A program made the position numbers and the translations under genes. Below the pieces are notes generated by a model. That model was not told the origin of the DNA, searched no databases, and saw only the letters and a program-made list of their open reading frames with translations. Of a stretch of 64,000 nucleotides of DNA, positions 1-12,900 are shown piece by piece. Position 1 is the first letter of the stretch. Every line of letters starts with the position of its first letter. The DNA comes from Kingdonia uniflora (taxonomy: Eukaryota; Streptophyta; Magnoliopsida; Ranunculales; Circaeasteraceae), in contig JACGCM010000376.1 of the NCBI GenBank assembly GCA_014058105.1, positions 310,001 through 374,000 of the forward strand, in the 5' to 3' direction.

Positions 1-18
1 ACTTCGTCTGTTAACCAT

Positions 19-3000
19 GTGGTGATGCCAAATTGTGTGGTTTGTGAGAGTTCGGACCATCTGGTCCAAGATTGTCCTGATGTGCTTAGTTTAAGGGAGG
101 GTAGAAAAGACCAGGCCAATGCCATGTATCAACGTCCCAATAACCAACCTTTCAATGGTGGATGGAATAATAATTCCAACAACTCCAATTCTCGGGGAAA
201 TAGAAATTACCAAGGAGGTTCTTCGGGTAGTGCCCCTTATCAGCCGCACAACCAAGTAAACCAACACCAGTCTAGTTCTTCGTGGCAACAAAATCCATCA
301 TACCAAGCTCCCCTTAATGTGCCTTATGTTCCTCCGCACAATAGGAATCTGCCTCCTCCAACCACGTCTTTAGAAGATACTCTTAAAGCATTTATGCAAG
401 TAACTCAGTCATCTATTGCCAAACTTGAGGGACAAATAGGTCAAATGGCAACAGAGATAAGCACGAGAGACAAAGGAACGTTCCCCAGTCAAACTCAAGC
501 TAATCCTAAGGGGAATACTGAACATCCTAGATCTTCCAATCGTGATGGAGTCAACGCCATCATTTCTCTTAGGAGCGGTACGAAAGTTGATAATTTAGTG
601 AAAATGCCTAAGGAACCCGAGCTGGAAATTCAAAGTAAACCTATAGAAGAACCTGCGAGTGCGAGTGAGGAAGAAATCACGATAACACATGTTCAGCCGC
701 TGGCTCCTTTTCCTCAGCGGTTAACTCTTGCTAAGAAGGGCAATGTCTATGAGGAGATTTTAGGGATTTTTAAGCATTGTGTGATTAACATTCCTATCCT
801 TACGGCCATAAGACATATCCCTAATTACGCAAAATTTCTTAAAGATCTTTGCACTTTAAAGCGGCGCATACATGTCCCGAAAAAGGCTTTTCATGTTCAC
901 GAGAGTGATATATCTATTCTTTTAGATGCACATGTTAGTGCTGTCCTTTTGCGTAAATCCCTTCCAAAATACAAAGACCCTGGATGCCCTACTATTTCAT
1001 GTACGATTGGGACCCGTAAGATAGGAAGAGCTCTACTTGATTTAGGTGCCGCCGTGAACCTCATTCCTTACTCTGTCTATGAGCAATTGGATATCGGAGT
1101 ACTTAAACCCACTAATAGGACCCTTCAGCTAGCTGACCGATCTATTAGGATTCCTAGGGGTGTAGTTGAAGATGTGTTGATCCAGATTGAGCAATTTGTT
1201 TATCCAGTAGACTTTGTTGTGTTAGATACTGAGCCAGTGGCAAGCCCTGAGGACGAGATCCCTGTGATTCTAGGTCGACCCTTTTTGGCAACAGCTAATG
1301 CGGTAATCAATTGCCGCAATGGAATTATGAAGTTGACTTTCGGGAACATGACTGTAGAATTGAATATTTTTCATGCGTCGCATTCCCCTTCTAATTCTGA
1401 ACCACTTGAGTGTAATATGATCCAGAGTCTTGTGAATACCACTTTTAAGAGGTCAAGTACCTCAGATCCCTTAGAGGCAATTTTGTCCAATTTTGATGGA
1501 GATTGTGAGGACGATTCGTACATCCATGAGGTGAAAACCTTATTAGATTCGGCTTTAGAAATTTTAGAGCCTGAAGGTGAGCATGAAATCTTAGATGTTA
1601 AGAAACCCATTCCAGAGGCTCAAGTAACCTCCCCAAAGATAGAGCTTAAACCTCTTCCCGCTCACCTTAAGTATGTCTTTCTAGGTCTTGACGAGACTAT
1701 GCCCGTCACTATTGCCGCTGACCTAGAACCCCTTCAGGAAGAGAAGTTGATTCGTGTTCTTAAGGGAAATACGAAAGCTATTGGCTGGAGTATTGAGGAC
1801 ATTAAAGGAATTAGTCCCTCGGTTTGTATGCATAAAATCAATTTGGAAGATAATTCCAAAAAGTCTAGGGAAGGACAACGGAGATTGAACCCGACTATGG
1901 CCGAAGTAGTTCGGAAAGAAATTTTAAAACTCCTTGATACTGGGATCATCTATCCCATTTCTGATAGTCTGTGGGTTAGCCCAATCCATGTTGTCCCGAA
2001 AAAATCAGGAATCACTGTTGTAAAGAACGAGAATAACGACCTCGTACCCACTAGAACGACCACTGGATGGAGAGTCTGCATAGACTACAGGAAGCTTAAC
2101 TCGGTCACTAGGAAAGATCACTTCCCCTTACCTTTCATTGACCAGATGCTCGAGCGACTCGCTGGGCATAAATTTTATTGTTTCTTAGATGGCTACTCTG
2201 GGTACAACCAAATACCCATCGCACCCGAGGACCAAGAGAAAACGACTTTTACATGTCCTTTCGGTACATTTGCCTACCGTCGCATGCCTTTTGGCTTATG
2301 CAATGCTCCTGCGACGTTTCAGCGTTGCATGTTAAGCATTTTTTCTGACATGGTAGAGCGATTCCTTGAAGTTTTCATGGATGACTTCTCATTATTTGGC
2401 AACTCATTTGAACAGTGCCTTCATCATCTTTCTCTAGTATTACTCAGATGCCAGGAAAAGAATCTTATTTTAAATTGGGAGAAATGTCACTTTATGGTAA
2501 AAAGGGGGATAGTTTTGGGGCATATCATATCTGAAAAAGGAATAGAAGTTGACCAGGCCAAAATAGATGTCATTTCTAACCTTCCCCCACCACGAAATGT
2601 CAAGGACGTCCGTTCCTTTCTAGGACATGCAGGCTTTTACCGTCGTTTTATCCAAGATTTTAGTAAGATTGCTCGTCCTTTAAGCAGCCTTTTGGCCAAA
2701 GATGTGGCCTATAAGTTTGATGCACCATGTCTTGTAGCTTTTGATAAGCTTAAGACCCAGCTCACAACATCACCCATTATTAGACCACCTGTTTGGAATG
2801 AACCATTCGAGTTAATGTGTGATGCCTCTGATTATTCTGTAGGCGTTGTTTTGGGACAGCGGATAAACAAACGCCCCCATGTCATCCACTATGCTAGCAA
2901 AACGTTAAATGACGCCCAATTGAATTACACGACCACCGAGAAAGAACTCCTGGCCATTGTTTATGCGCTAGAAAAATTTAGATCTTATCTTATAGGATCT

Positions 3001-4548
3001 AAAGTGATTGTTTACACGGATCATGCCGCGCTTCGACATCTTTTGTCAAAGAAAGATGCTAAGGCACGGCTAATCCGGTGGGTATTACTCTTGCAGGAGT
3101 TTGACCTCGAGATTCGAGACAAAAAGGGGTCAGACAATGTTGTAGCCGACCATCTTTCCCGTATAGTGATTGAGTCTGTTGATGAGTCTTTGCCGATTAG
3201 GGAATCCTTCCCTGATGAACAACTTATGGCTGTGAAATTAGTTCACGAGTTGCCGTGGTTTGCTGACATTGCTAATTATTTAGCCACGGATACCATTCCT
3301 GATCATTGGACTAAACCTGACAAAGATCGTTTCTTTAGTCAAGTGAAGTACTTCTTTTGGGATGATCCAGATTTGTTTAAGTATTGTACTGACCAAATCC
3401 TTAGGAGATGTGTTCCCCAGTCTGAGTTTACCAATATTCTCTCATTTTGCCACACCCAAGCTTGTGGAGGCCACTTTAGCTCTAAGAAGACCGCGGCAAA
3501 AATTTTGCAGTGCGGTTTTTATTGGCCTACATTATTTCACGATGCGCATGCATTTTGTAAAGCGTGCGAGAGATGCCAGAAAATGGGAGCCCTTTCTCGA
3601 CGAAATATGATGCCCTTACACCCTATTTTAGTTATTGAACCTTTTGATGTTTGGGGCATTGATTTTATGGGCCCTTTTCCCAAGTCTTTTGGATATGAGT
3701 ACATCCTTGTTGGAGTGGACTATGTATCAAAATGGGTTGAAGCCATCCCTTCGAAAATGAATAACAGTGCAGTTGTTCTCAATTTTTTAAAAGAAAATAT
3801 TTTTTCTCGATTTGGAACACCTAGGGCTATCATTAGCGATGGAGGGACACATTTTAACAACAAAAACTTTGCTGCCCTTGTCAAAAAGTATGGCGTAACT
3901 CATAAGGTGGCAACACCTTATCACCCGCAAACAAGTGGGCAAGTCGAAGTTTCAAATCGGGAGATCAAAAATATTCTCCAAAAGACGGTTAACCTAAATC
4001 GCAAAGATTGGTCTGTAAGATTAATTGATGCACTTTGGGCTTATCGTACTGCATATAAAACCCCGATTGGAATGTCTCCTTACCGACTCGTTTACGGCAA
4101 GGCATGCCACCTTCCTGTAGAACTTGAGCATAAAGCTTATTGGGCAATAAAAACGCTTAACTTTGACACTTCAACAGCTGGGTCCCATCGTAAGCTACAA
4201 CTCAATGAGTTGGATGAGCTTCGAAACGATGCATATGAATCCGCAAAGATATACAAAGAAAGAACTAAGACTTTCCATGATAAAAATATCTTGCGAAAGA
4301 CTTTTAAAGTGGATCAAAAAGTTTTATTGTATTCTTCGCGTCTTCATTTGTTTCCTGGAAAACTTCAATCCCGTTGGACCGGGCCGTTCATTGTCAAAAC
4401 TGTTTTCCCACATGGAGCTATTGAAATTCTTGACCCTCGTACTGGTCACATTAATAAGGTAAATGGGCAGAGACTTAAACCATTTCACGAGTATTTTACG
4501 GGTTCAAGTGAGGATATGAATCTACGGGACCCATCATATGAAACATAG
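19..4548 (+). CDS. Athila gag-pol polyprotein (5' end outside window)
   Basis: This frame encodes the C-terminal end of gag plus a complete pol polyprotein of an LTR retrotransposon. Visible in order: a CCHC zinc knuckle (C6, C9, H14, C19), an aspartic protease site DLGA at residue 341, reverse transcriptase (CIDYRKLN from about residue 687, catalytic FMDD at 786-789), RNase H (DASDYSVG at 935 through VADH near 1044), an integrase zinc-binding region from about 1145, and the integrase core with D1215, D1274 and E1310 (D-59-D-35-E). The C-terminus continues past the core to residue 1509. The frame is probably open upstream of base 19, so the first Met need not be the start. No stop or frameshift interrupts it and all catalytic residues are present, in contrast to every Tat copy in this window. 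This suggests a fairly young insertion. Products would act in a cytoplasmic virus-like particle and then in the nucleus. Confidence 0.95.
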   Translation: MVMPNCVVCESSDHLVQDCPDVLSLREGRKDQANAMYQRPNNQPFNGGWNNNSNNSNSRGNRNYQGGSSGSAPYQPHNQVNQHQSSSSWQQNPSYQAPLNVPYVPPHNRNLPPPTTSLEDTLKAFMQVTQSSIAKLEGQIGQMATEISTRDKGTFPSQTQANPKGNTEHPRSSNRDGVNAIISLRSGTKVDNLVKMPKEPELEIQSKPIEEPASASEEEITITHVQPLAPFPQRLTLAKKGNVYEEILGIFKHCVINIPILTAIRHIPNYAKFLKDLCTLKRRIHVPKKAFHVHESDISILLDAHVSAVLLRKSLPKYKDPGCPTISCTIGTRKIGRALLDLGAAVNLIPYSVYEQLDIGVLKPTNRTLQLADRSIRIPRGVVEDVLIQIEQFVYPVDFVVLDTEPVASPEDEIPVILGRPFLATANAVINCRNGIMKLTFGNMTVELNIFHASHSPSNSEPLECNMIQSLVNTTFKRSSTSDPLEAILSNFDGDCEDDSYIHEVKTLLDSALEILEPEGEHEILDVKKPIPEAQVTSPKIELKPLPAHLKYVFLGLDETMPVTIAADLEPLQEEKLIRVLKGNTKAIGWSIEDIKGISPSVCMHKINLEDNSKKSREGQRRLNPTMAEVVRKEILKLLDTGIIYPISDSLWVSPIHVVPKKSGITVVKNENNDLVPTRTTTGWRVCIDYRKLNSVTRKDHFPLPFIDQMLERLAGHKFYCFLDGYSGYNQIPIAPEDQEKTTFTCPFGTFAYRRMPFGLCNAPATFQRCMLSIFSDMVERFLEVFMDDFSLFGNSFEQCLHHLSLVLLRCQEKNLILNWEKCHFMVKRGIVLGHIISEKGIEVDQAKIDVISNLPPPRNVKDVRSFLGHAGFYRRFIQDFSKIARPLSSLLAKDVAYKFDAPCLVAFDKLKTQLTTSPIIRPPVWNEPFELMCDASDYSVGVVLGQRINKRPHVIHYASKTLNDAQLNYTTTEKELLAIVYALEKFRSYLIGSKVIVYTDHAALRHLLSKKDAKARLIRWVLLLQEFDLEIRDKKGSDNVVADHLSRIVIESVDESLPIRESFPDEQLMAVKLVHELPWFADIANYLATDTIPDHWTKPDKDRFFSQVKYFFWDDPDLFKYCTDQILRRCVPQSEFTNILSFCHTQACGGHFSSKKTAAKILQCGFYWPTLFHDAHAFCKACERCQKMGALSRRNMMPLHPILVIEPFDVWGIDFMGPFPKSFGYEYILVGVDYVSKWVEAIPSKMNNSAVVLNFLKENIFSRFGTPRAIISDGGTHFNNKNFAALVKKYGVTHKVATPYHPQTSGQVEVSNREIKNILQKTVNLNRKDWSVRLIDALWAYRTAYKTPIGMSPYRLVYGKACHLPVELEHKAYWAIKTLNFDTSTAGSHRKLQLNELDELRNDAYESAKIYKERTKTFHDKNILRKTFKVDQKVLLYSSRLHLFPGKLQSRWTGPFIVKTVFPHGAIEILDPRTGHINKVNGQRLKPFHEYFTGSSEDMNLRDPSYET

Positions 4549-5928
4549 GTATCTTTATTTCTACCCATAGTCTTATCTAGTTTGGGGGTACCTACCATCG
4601 TCTGGCTGAAGACGTTAAACTTAGCGCTTGTGGGGAGGCAACCTTTATTATGTTCAGGTAATATTTTTAGATTATTTTTTATTATTTATTTTTGGCAACT
4701 TTGGGGACACATGCTGATTCAGTTTGAGGGTGGGGGTAAATAAGATTTTCATAACTTTTTCCAATAAAAGTTATTATCTAGGACATTCTGGTAATGTAGA
4801 CACATTTTTTTTGTATACTCTGATCTTTGGACATTCTTAGAATCCTAGAGTTGCACTTGGGATAAAATTATAAGGTTATGGTTTATTTTAAACCGTAAAT
4901 TGTTAGTGCGTTAAGAATTTTTAAAGTTTTTGGTACTACCATCCTATTAGATGTGTTTCAGAAGAAAATCACTCTTATAATTGCACTTCACGTAGTTATG
5001 TTATCAAGGTTTTGTTAAAACTAACTATCACCTTTTGATTAATCAACAGTTTGGGTTAGGAAGAATCTGTAATGAGGGAGACATTTATCTTGGAAAATTT
5101 CGCTTCTCATAAATTCATACTAAGGGTTTGTATGTATTTTCATAAGTTATTGGCTCCTTTCACGAAGCTGACATACTCATATCACAATTCAAGGCCCCTC
5201 GTAAGATTTAGAACTGAAAGAGGAAGAATTTGTATTAATCTCGAGGCAAGCCATGAATCAATGTGAAAGTAAGAGACAAAAAAAAAAAAAAAAAAAAAAG
5301 TAAAAATCGAGTCTCTATGATTATAGTTGAGAACTATGTGAAGGAGGACAAGTTGCACGTATAAAAGAGCAAATGAAAACTCAAATGCAAAAGTCTTACC
5401 ATGAAAAACTTGTGTGGATATATATTTTCCCTGAAAGATCAATAAAAGAGAGCGAACAAACTAAGGTAGTTGTTGAACAAACTTCTAGAATTCTTTCACC
5501 ATACTCAAGATAAGGCTAAGGTTATTTGAAAGGATTATCAAACTTCTTGATTCCATAAACTAAATTCACTACACAAAGGATGAAATTCTGAAATTTGATC
5601 TAATCTGATTGTAGTATAATTGACTTGATAAATTCTAAACGTATCTGATGATTAACCCTCGTTTAAGTATTATATCTAGGAGAGGAATTTAATCCATTCT
5701 CAGAGATACCAAATGATTATTAGTTGTTTATAATACCAGGACGTCTATGATAGAATTTTGTGGGTATATTCACTGAAAACCCTCACGAGACACAACTCGT
5801 CCTATATGGGTAACCTATAGGTTGAAAGGCTTGTTGCATACGCTAAATGCAATCGTAAGAAACCACGAAAGAGTTTAGTTTTCTTTTCTTTTGCTAAGGG
5901 ACTAGCAATATATCAGTTTGGGGGTATT
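4549..5928 (+). other. E1 3' non-coding region, no env-like ORF
   Basis: About 1.4 kb lies between the pol stop and the LTR. Only a 64-codon ORF is present, so I see no envelope-like gene. A 22-base A run sits at 5278-5299. The last 170 bases (about 5757-5928) form a block that recurs at 40,079-40,642: it holds CCCTCACGAGACA, then TTGTTGCATACGCTAAATGC, then the polypurine tract. This marks the block as a conserved pre-LTR module of this Athila group. Confidence 0.7.
5917..5928 (+). promoter_or_regulatory. E1 polypurine tract
   Basis: TTTGGGGGTATT directly before the TG of the 3' LTR. It is the expected priming site for plus-strand DNA synthesis. The same string precedes the LTR start at 40,643. 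Confidence 0.75.
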
Positions 5929-6480
5929 TGATAGGCATGAAAAATGCCTATTTTTGTCCTTCAATTTATGTTATCTAGGAACTTATTTTATGTTTCATTG
6001 GGCCTAATTGAAGTATGTTTGACTATTGCAGGTAAAGAGACATTTGTAATCAATCCCTTCTTAAAGCCCAACTCTTACAAGCTAAAGAGCTGCTGGAGAT
6101 GATCAGTTGTCAAGAGCTGCTGGAGATGATCAGTTGTTAAGAGCTGTTAGAGATGACTTTGAACCAGAGAGCTGCTGGAGCTGCTAGAAGACTTAGTAGT
6201 CAAGCCTAGCTAAAATCTCTCCACAAAATCAGGAGTGGTTGAGGGAGATGAGGGATTTTTAGTTAGGTTAAGAGGGAGAGTTGAGAAGAGAAAAAAATAG
6301 ATTATCTTCTGAGTTTTATCATTTTTTCTAACGTAGTTCTTATTTTCTATTTAATGAAAACCATTTTCAATCAATGAAAACAAGTTTTTATTCATGATTT
6401 TGATCTTTGCATCCTTGAGAACGAAACCCTCTATGTTTCAACACCCGGTTTGATACGGATTATCACGAGGCAGGGGAGAC
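5929..6480 (+). repeat. E1 3' LTR (right end approximate)
   Basis: The LTR starts TGATAGGCATG with a short palindrome (GGCAT, five bases, ATGCC). It contains a 27-bp tandem repeat at 6085-6165 and AT-rich sequence typical of an LTR. The terminal CA could not be placed because no second LTR copy is in the window. Confidence 0.55.
6085..6165 (+). repeat. 27-bp tandem repeat in E1 LTR, about 3 copies
   Basis: Units start at 6085, 6112 and 6139, each beginning AAGAGCTG. The first two differ at one base and the third is diverged. A degenerate fourth unit may follow at 6166. Confidence 0.8.
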
Positions 6481-6554
6481 ACTTAAAGCTTAACAAATGT
6501 CATCATTCTATTGGGTCATGGACTACGCACAATTTAGAACTGCGCGACATCAAT

Positions 6555-6709
6555 CCACCTAGAAGGTAATGAAACCACCCTCAAGGTGGGTATGGGGTGG
6601 TCACGTCAGCTCCTCTACCTAGCTACTATGGGGCAGATTGGTGTTTTAAAGGGTGGAAAAGTTAATCCACCTCGCCACCTCATAATTGACCTAGCTGCTG
6701 CAAGTGCTC
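6555..6709 (-). mobile_element. Tourist/Harbinger-type MITE remnant
   Basis: Read on the minus strand this segment begins GAGCACTTGCAGCAGCTAGG, close to the terminus seen at 59,046 (GAGCACCCACAGTAGCTAAG), and is followed by ACGTGA- and CCACC-rich sequence as in that element. A TAA abuts the end at 6710, fitting a 3-bp TWA target duplication. The opposite terminus is not recognisable, so the left boundary is a guess. Confidence 0.35.
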
Positions 6710-6852
6710 TAAGGGTGCGTTTTGGGTACGTTTTTTTTTTTCCGTTTTTTTTTTCTCATAGGTGAATGGTTCAGTTTGTTGTTATACTGTTTTTAATATT
6801 CAAGATTTCAAGGTACAATTTATTACTGGAGGGTGGTGCTGAAGATGATAAT

Positions 6853-7041
6853 TGTAGTGGCTTATTCCGCATCTCGAAATCATACTTCATCTTCGACCAT
6901 TATACGATCGTCTGACCTCACCAACAAAATATGTGGCATATTTATAGTACAATCAGAATCAAGACAACAAATATAGCACAAACTTATCAACCAACACCAC
7001 TCGCCCTTGATGCTTCTCGTGCTCTTGGTTGAGAGCTGTCC
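6853..7041 (+). repeat. Tat LTR start fragment joined to a Tat internal 3' tail
   Basis: Bases 6853-6922 resemble the first 70 bases of the LTR at 7042 (TGTAGTGGCTTATTCCGC against TGTAATGGCCTATTCCGC). Bases 6960-7041 resemble the sequence just before the E4 3' LTR (ACTTATCAACCAACACCACT, compare 57,565-57,590) and end in a degraded polypurine stretch. It looks like an upstream Tat copy that lost its interior and shares its 3' LTR with E2. Confidence 0.55.
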
Positions 7042-7616
7042 TGTAATGGCCTATTCCGCATCTCGGACTCATTCTTCATCTTCGGCCAGCATACGACCAC
7101 TCGACCTCCTCAACATGCACGAAGCACTACCGATGACATATTTCAATTATAGAGTTCTAGTCATCACTTTCGACCTCTACATCAATAGTTCAAGTTAAGC
7201 AAACGTACAATCATCAATGAAGCCATTACGAAGTAACACAAATCAGAATGTTATACAATCTGGTCAAAGAATATCAAATATATATTGTAACGTCCATCAT
7301 TAAGGATAATAATGGTCGCCAAACGGTCATATTATAGGACCTATATATAGGACCAGAAAATCTGAAATGAGGGACAGAGGATAGGGAATACTCACTTAAA
7401 CTCTATACAAAAATACCCAGAGCTTCTCTTATAATAATTTAACAACTATCAATAACATTTTTCTTTCTAAATCCTCAAGAGAGGTCATGGTTTTTAATCC
7501 ATTCAAAAGTTTTCCACGCTAAACTTTGTGTTATTATTTTTCCATTATTCATCTAAGTAGCTCTGAATATCCTTGGTGTAAAGGCTAAGTTCGAGATACG
7601 AAATTAGGCTATTACA
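7042..7616 (+). repeat. E2 5' LTR, 575 bp
   Basis: It begins TGTAATGGCC and ends GGCTATTACA, followed at once by a PBS. A TATA-like stretch CTATATATAG lies at 7341-7350. A perfect 4-bp stem-loop CCTC-AAGA-GAGG is at 7473-7484, in the block shared by all Tat LTRs here. Polypurine-flanked sequence precedes it, so it may serve as both the 3' LTR of a deleted copy and the 5' LTR of E2. Confidence 0.8.
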
Positions 7617-7618
7617 TT

Positions 7619-7634
7619 TGGTACCGTCTGTGGT
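7619..7634 (+). promoter_or_regulatory. E2 primer binding site
   Basis: TGGTACCGTCTGTGG lies two bases after the LTR end. The E4 copy reads TGGCGCTGTCTGTGGG and the Em copy TGGCACCGTCTGTGGG, so this is the family PBS with one or two changes. Confidence 0.75.
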
Positions 7635-7688
7635 AAGAAAGTTCTCAAGCTCATTGTCTCAAAAAATAGCTAATTATTTTCGTACGAG

Positions 7689-8800
7689 ATGACACCTCCA
7701 TGCCAGAGTACCCCAATTACTCCAGGAGACGCAAACGCCGAAATGGCAGAGTTACGGGCCAATTTCAACTTTGAAATCGAAAGGCGAGCCACTTTGGAAC
7801 AACAACTAGCAAACATCCAAGACGTGTTAAAGGTTCTACAAAGTCAATGGGCTGCAACTCAGAAGTACAAAGGAGTGATGCCAACTACTTTGAGGGTTTC
7901 CGTTCTTGACAAAATAGAATCTCATGCGAACAATCTGGGAGGTGTTGCCCGATCTAATCATAAGCAGCACGGGAGAAGCTACTACGAAGTTGATGGTGGT
8001 CTCGCTGAAGTCAGACAGGAAGAGCCACTACGAGGAAGAGTTTAAATTCTGGCTTTTGAGTGAATCAGTAAAGGAAGTGGTGACCACATCCCTGGTGAAG
8101 GACGAGTCCCACGACCAGCCATCACAGCTCATCAATACGTGACTCAAGAACATATTGAAAAGTGCATCAAAGAATTGCTTGATGCTCAAATTCAGACCAC
8201 TAAAGGAATCCATAACAGATTACAGAAGAGCCCAATCGCACATGAGCTATTTGATGGCGCGGTTTCCACTGGTTTCCACACTCTAAAAATTTAAAAATAT
8301 AAGGGAACTGATCCTGTAGAGTACGTCCAGGAGTTTCAGGACGCTCTAGGCTTATATTCTACATCCAACTACATTCTATGCCAGCTCTTTTTTACTAGTT
8401 TATCAGGCGAACCATTACGATGGTTTTACACACTACCCGAAGGGTTCATTACAACTTTTGAGTAATTACAAGAACTCTTCATCAAGAATTACTCGCACAA
8501 TAGAGACAAAGAGGAGAATCTATATTCTTTATTCAGCCTTAAGCAAATACCAGGAGAGAAGATTGAGATATTCACTAAGAAGTTCTTAGAGTTGGCTCGA
8601 AAGGTGTGTCGACTTGATCAGAAGATTACTATTTCAGCCTTCACCAATGGATTACTTGTTAATGGAAGGGTGAAGGAATACCTCGTGCTAAACAAACCTA
8701 TGACTTTGGAGGACATGCTCGAATAAGTCAACGAGTATATCAATCTCAAAAGAATGGTGTTCGACAGATAGAAAACTCAAAAATCAACATTGACAGCTAG
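7689..8800 (+). pseudogene. E2 gag, first capsid copy
   Basis: This is structural gag protein of the Tat element. It starts at ATG 7689 with 118 open codons rich in charged helix, then continues through stops and frameshifts. The capsid-type region at about 8290-8760 contains EPLRWFYTLPEGF and KEENLYSLFSLKQ, matching the E3 and E4 gags. An in-frame stop falls in the WF...LQELF region and another near 8726. No intact product is possible. Confidence 0.8.
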
Positions 8801-8889
8801 AGATTAATCCACATGCCAAGATTTCAATCGTGCTGTTGATCAAGGAGGAGACCTTGGACGACCTAAACAATAGGATCCAGACCATCAAC

Positions 8890-9375
8890 TCTGAAAATCC
8901 AGGCTGAAGGCCTCACTGAACCCCTCACCCACGTCAGACACTTCAAAGCCACAGTTGGATTATACTCCAAACTCAACTACATGCTATGCATATTATTCAA
9001 CATGAGTCTAATAGAAGAACTACTCAGATGGTTCCATACTATCCTCGAAGGCTCCATCACTACGTTCAGCCAACTACAATGCCTCTTTGAGTCAAATTAT
9101 GCTCATGCTAAGGAGCGAAAGAAAACTTTAGATTCTTTGTTCTTCTTCAAGCAGGGCGCAAAAGAAACCTTGGCAAGCTTTTACAAGCGTTTCCTCCAGG
9201 AAACACAGAAGATTGGGAACTTGGATCCTAAAATCCTCATTCCAGTATTTACCTCTGCCCTGCATATGGATTTCAAAGTTTGAGAAGAGCTTACCTTGCA
9301 CAAGCCCAGAATGATAACAGAGATGATCGATATTGTTAATAATTACATCGAATTAGAATGATCAAAGAAGGACAA
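8890..9375 (+). pseudogene. E2 gag, second diverged capsid copy
   Basis: A second capsid-type segment follows the first in the same direction. The open stretch 8981-9283 contains LLRWFHTILEGSITTFSQLQ, aligning with the first copy's RWFYTLPEGFITTFE region, and ends in a part equivalent to the KPMTLEDML region of the first copy. The two copies are clearly related but far apart in sequence, so this is either an old duplication or a chimera of two gag lineages. Stops interrupt both ends. Confidence 0.7.
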
Positions 9376-9959
9376 GATGAAGAGATCCTCTGTCATCCAG
9401 TCTCAAGAAATATTTACATCTCATCCCCAGAAATCAACCATTGCCAAAGCACCCAAACAACGCGGAAGAAGCACCGACAATGCTAGAAGAAGAGATCGAA
9501 GGCTAGACAAACCTATCCCCGTTTTACCTATAATAACAACAACTCTCTCCGCTATCTTACCAACGATAAAAGGGAGATAAGTTCTATTGAGCAACATAAG
9601 CAATTTTAGACCTCCCCAACAAACCTTTATGTCAGTATCACAACGTGCATAGTTACAAAATCAATAATTGTTACTCTCTCATTCAAATTTTTCATCGCAT
9701 TCTATTAGTTGGAAGACTTCATAACTATGTAGTCGACATTCAAAAGTTTCTTGAAGAGGAAACTAAGAACAAAGACATTGATCAAGAGCAAGTCCAAGGA
9801 TAAGCTCGCCATCTTTACATAATAGAAATTGAAAAAGGAAAGAAAAGAAAGCAAGATGACCAAATTACATCTTGTTGCAAAATGGCTTCCTCGGATAAAT
9901 CAGCAAAACTTCTCCCCAACTCAAGCAAATCAAAGCGTCCTTACCAAATTACTTCGAGA

Positions 9960-12900
9960 TCATTGCGACACCAGCCATGTCAAGTACCCTCATGACGACC
10001 CTCTAGTCATTATGCTCAAGGTAGGATAAGACTACCTACACACGCTTCTCGTCGATACAAGAAGCGCCACAAATATTTTGTTCTGAAGAGTAATTAAAGT
10101 TTTGGGACTCAAAAATTTCGTGAAAGCTTTGACAACTATAATCATAGGTTTCAACGATTTAAAAGAATTGACAATAGAAGAAATCACAATGCCAGTTCAA
10201 GCGAGGTCATAAACCACCTTCGTTAAATTCGTAGTCATCGATACCGAATCCAAATATCTAGGAATTTTAGGACAAAGTTGGCTACATTTGATTAATGCAG
10301 TTCCTTCTACTTACCACTTGGCACTGAGATTTCCAGTAGATCACGGATTTTACGAAATCAAAGGCAGTCAAGTAGTTGCACATATGTGCAAGAATACTAC
10401 TACCAATTCTCATACGGCTAAACTTCTTAAGGCATAGCAGCTACAGCAAGAAATACCACCCACATTCGAGCAGCACGACACTGAGGTAATAGAATCCATT
10501 GAGCTCGATGGGCCCGGGCGTAACACCTTCATTGGCTTCAAACTGTCATCCGATGCAAAAGAAACCATAATACAACTCCTTAAGAAAAATGTCGATATCT
10601 TTGCATGGTCTTTCCAAGAGATGCCCGATATTTATCCTTCGATCGCATGTAACAAGCTCAACCTCATTCCAGACAACAAAACAGTTATATAAAAGCATTG
10701 AAATCTAGCTCTTCGCCTTCGCGAAGCCGTTAATGAAGAAATTGATAAACTCCTTCGTGTAGGGTTTATCAGGGAAGCCAAATACCCATAATGGGTTTCT
10801 AACATAGTGGCAGTCCCAAAGAAGAATAGGAAAATTAGAGTCTATGTTGATTTCACAGAACCCAACAAATTTACCCCAAAAGATAACTCTCTCCCATTGA
10901 TCCCACAACTCCTCGACTCTTTCGCAGGACACGAACTTCTTTTGATGATGGATACAGCTTCGAGTTACAATATGGTTCCTCTCTCCGAAGAAGATCAAGA
11001 AATAACAACTTTTATTATAGAAAAAGGTCTTTACTATTACACAGTAATGCCTTTCAGGTTAAATAATGCAGGAGCCACTTACCAGCGACTCGTCACCAAA
11101 ATGTTCAAAGATCATTTAGGAAAAATCATGGAGGTATACATCGACGATATGATCTTCAAAAGTCTAAAACGTGAAGATCACTGTAATAACTTCCAAATCA
11201 TATTCGATATCCTTCATACCTACCAGATGAAACTCAACCCTTAAAAATGCCAATTCGGTGTTGTATCTGGGGACTTCTGGTTAGTAAAAGGGGAATCGAA
11301 ATTGATCTGGCACAAATCAAAGCACTCATGGCAATGTCATCTCCTCGAACAAATAAAGATGTACAAAAATTTGTTGGCAAGATTGCCGATCTTCACAGGT
11401 TCATCTCAAAGTTATCCGATCGATGCATACTTCTTTACCTCCTTCTTCATGGAAATCCAACTCCACTGTCCAAAAAATAGAACAAAGAAATGTTTGGACT
11501 CCTGACTAGGAATTAGCTTTCCAAGATCTTAAATGATACTTGGGGCATCCTTCTATCATGAGTACTCTAGTTGATGTTGAAACACTAACGATGTACTAGT
11601 CCACAACCGATGATTCCATTAGCTCAGTCCTAATTCGAGAAGACGATGATCTAGAAAAACCAATCTACTTCATCAGCAAGACTCTCATGCCTGCTAAAAA
11701 AAAGATATACAACAACAGAAAAATAACTACTTGTCTTGGCTTACAGCTCTCAGAAACTTTGACCTTATTTCCAGGATCATCCCATCAAAATCATTGCTTA
11801 ATATCCTCTCCGACTTGTCCTCTCTAAAAAAGAAAAATCTTAAAGAGTACAACAGTGGTCCGTATTCCTCGGAGAATATGTAATCACCTTCGAACCTCAG
11901 ATATCAATCAAAGGATAAGCAGTAGCTAATTCTTGGTAGATTTTCCAGTCGAAGACCCCAATTGGGTAGATCTTGAAGAAGTATTAGTCAATGACTCAAT
12001 TATAGAACCAGACGCCTGGTCCCGAAGTACAGGGTGGAGACTTTTCACGGATGGATCTGCTGGACCATGAGAATCAGAAATTGGAATCGTTCTGGTTACA
12101 CCATCCAATCATCGCATCCAGAAAGCTATTAAACTCAAATTCTATGCCACCAAAAATAAAATAGAATATGAAGCTATCCTTCATGGACTGGATCTTGTTA
12201 TAACACTTAGGACAGAAGAAATAACTGTCTATATCAATTCCTTACTCGTTGCCAATCATTACAGTAAGACATTCAAGTTTGGCAAGATGGTTGATTATGT
12301 AGCCCTAATTGAAGAAAAAATAAACAAATTCAAATCAACAATAATCTCTTACCTCCCTTGAGTAAAAAATCGTCATGCTGACGCATTGGCATACATCGAT
12401 GCAATGCTCGAAGACAGTAAAAATAGAACTTTAGAAATCGAAGTTATCTAACGTTCCAGTCTCGATATGATCTCTGCTATGCACATTAATACTGTTGAAG
12501 ATGAAGATAAAGACGATTGGAGAAGACCTTTTTATACGTACCTCAATTCCAATATCTTCTCGAGTAACAAAGAAGAGGCCAGGCCACTCTTGGTTAAGTG
12601 TCCACGATTCACCGTCCCAGATAAAATCCTCTATCACATTACGGGAGGAGGACCTCTTATTGAATGGATCTCTCAGAAACATGCCCAAATAAAAATTAAA
12701 GAACTTCATGAAGGGATCTGCGCAGCTCACGTTTTAGGACGATCATTGATCCAATGGGTTTTTACTTAAGGTTTATATTGGCCAAAGATAAGTTAAGACT
12801 GTGAAGTCTTTGTTCGAAAATGTTACAAATGTCAGATCCACGTTCAAGACATCAAAGCCCAGCACCCGACTTACACATTAATAATGTCATCTGGCCATTC

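Larger units (their letters stand above)
1..6480 (+). mobile_element. E1: Athila-type Ty3/gypsy retrotransposon, 3' part
   Basis: The window opens inside the gag zinc knuckle and runs through one long pol frame, a non-coding 3' region, a polypurine tract (5917-5928) and a 3' LTR that starts with TGATAG at 5929. The pol sequence is Athila-like: the integrase C-terminal region carries the stretch [19 protein letters not shown] typical of that lineage. No envelope-like ORF follows pol. The right end of the LTR cannot be fixed because the 5' LTR lies outside the window; 6480 is an estimate, made because a different, MITE-like sequence follows. Confidence 0.85.

Noticed and set aside
1371..1949. 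Minus-strand ORFs within E1 gag-pol
   Set aside because: They are complements of the intact pol frame with no independent motif.
5072..5266. Possible envelope-like ORF after Athila pol
   Set aside because: Only 64 codons, no signal peptide or transmembrane segment, and not conserved in the second copy of the 3' region.
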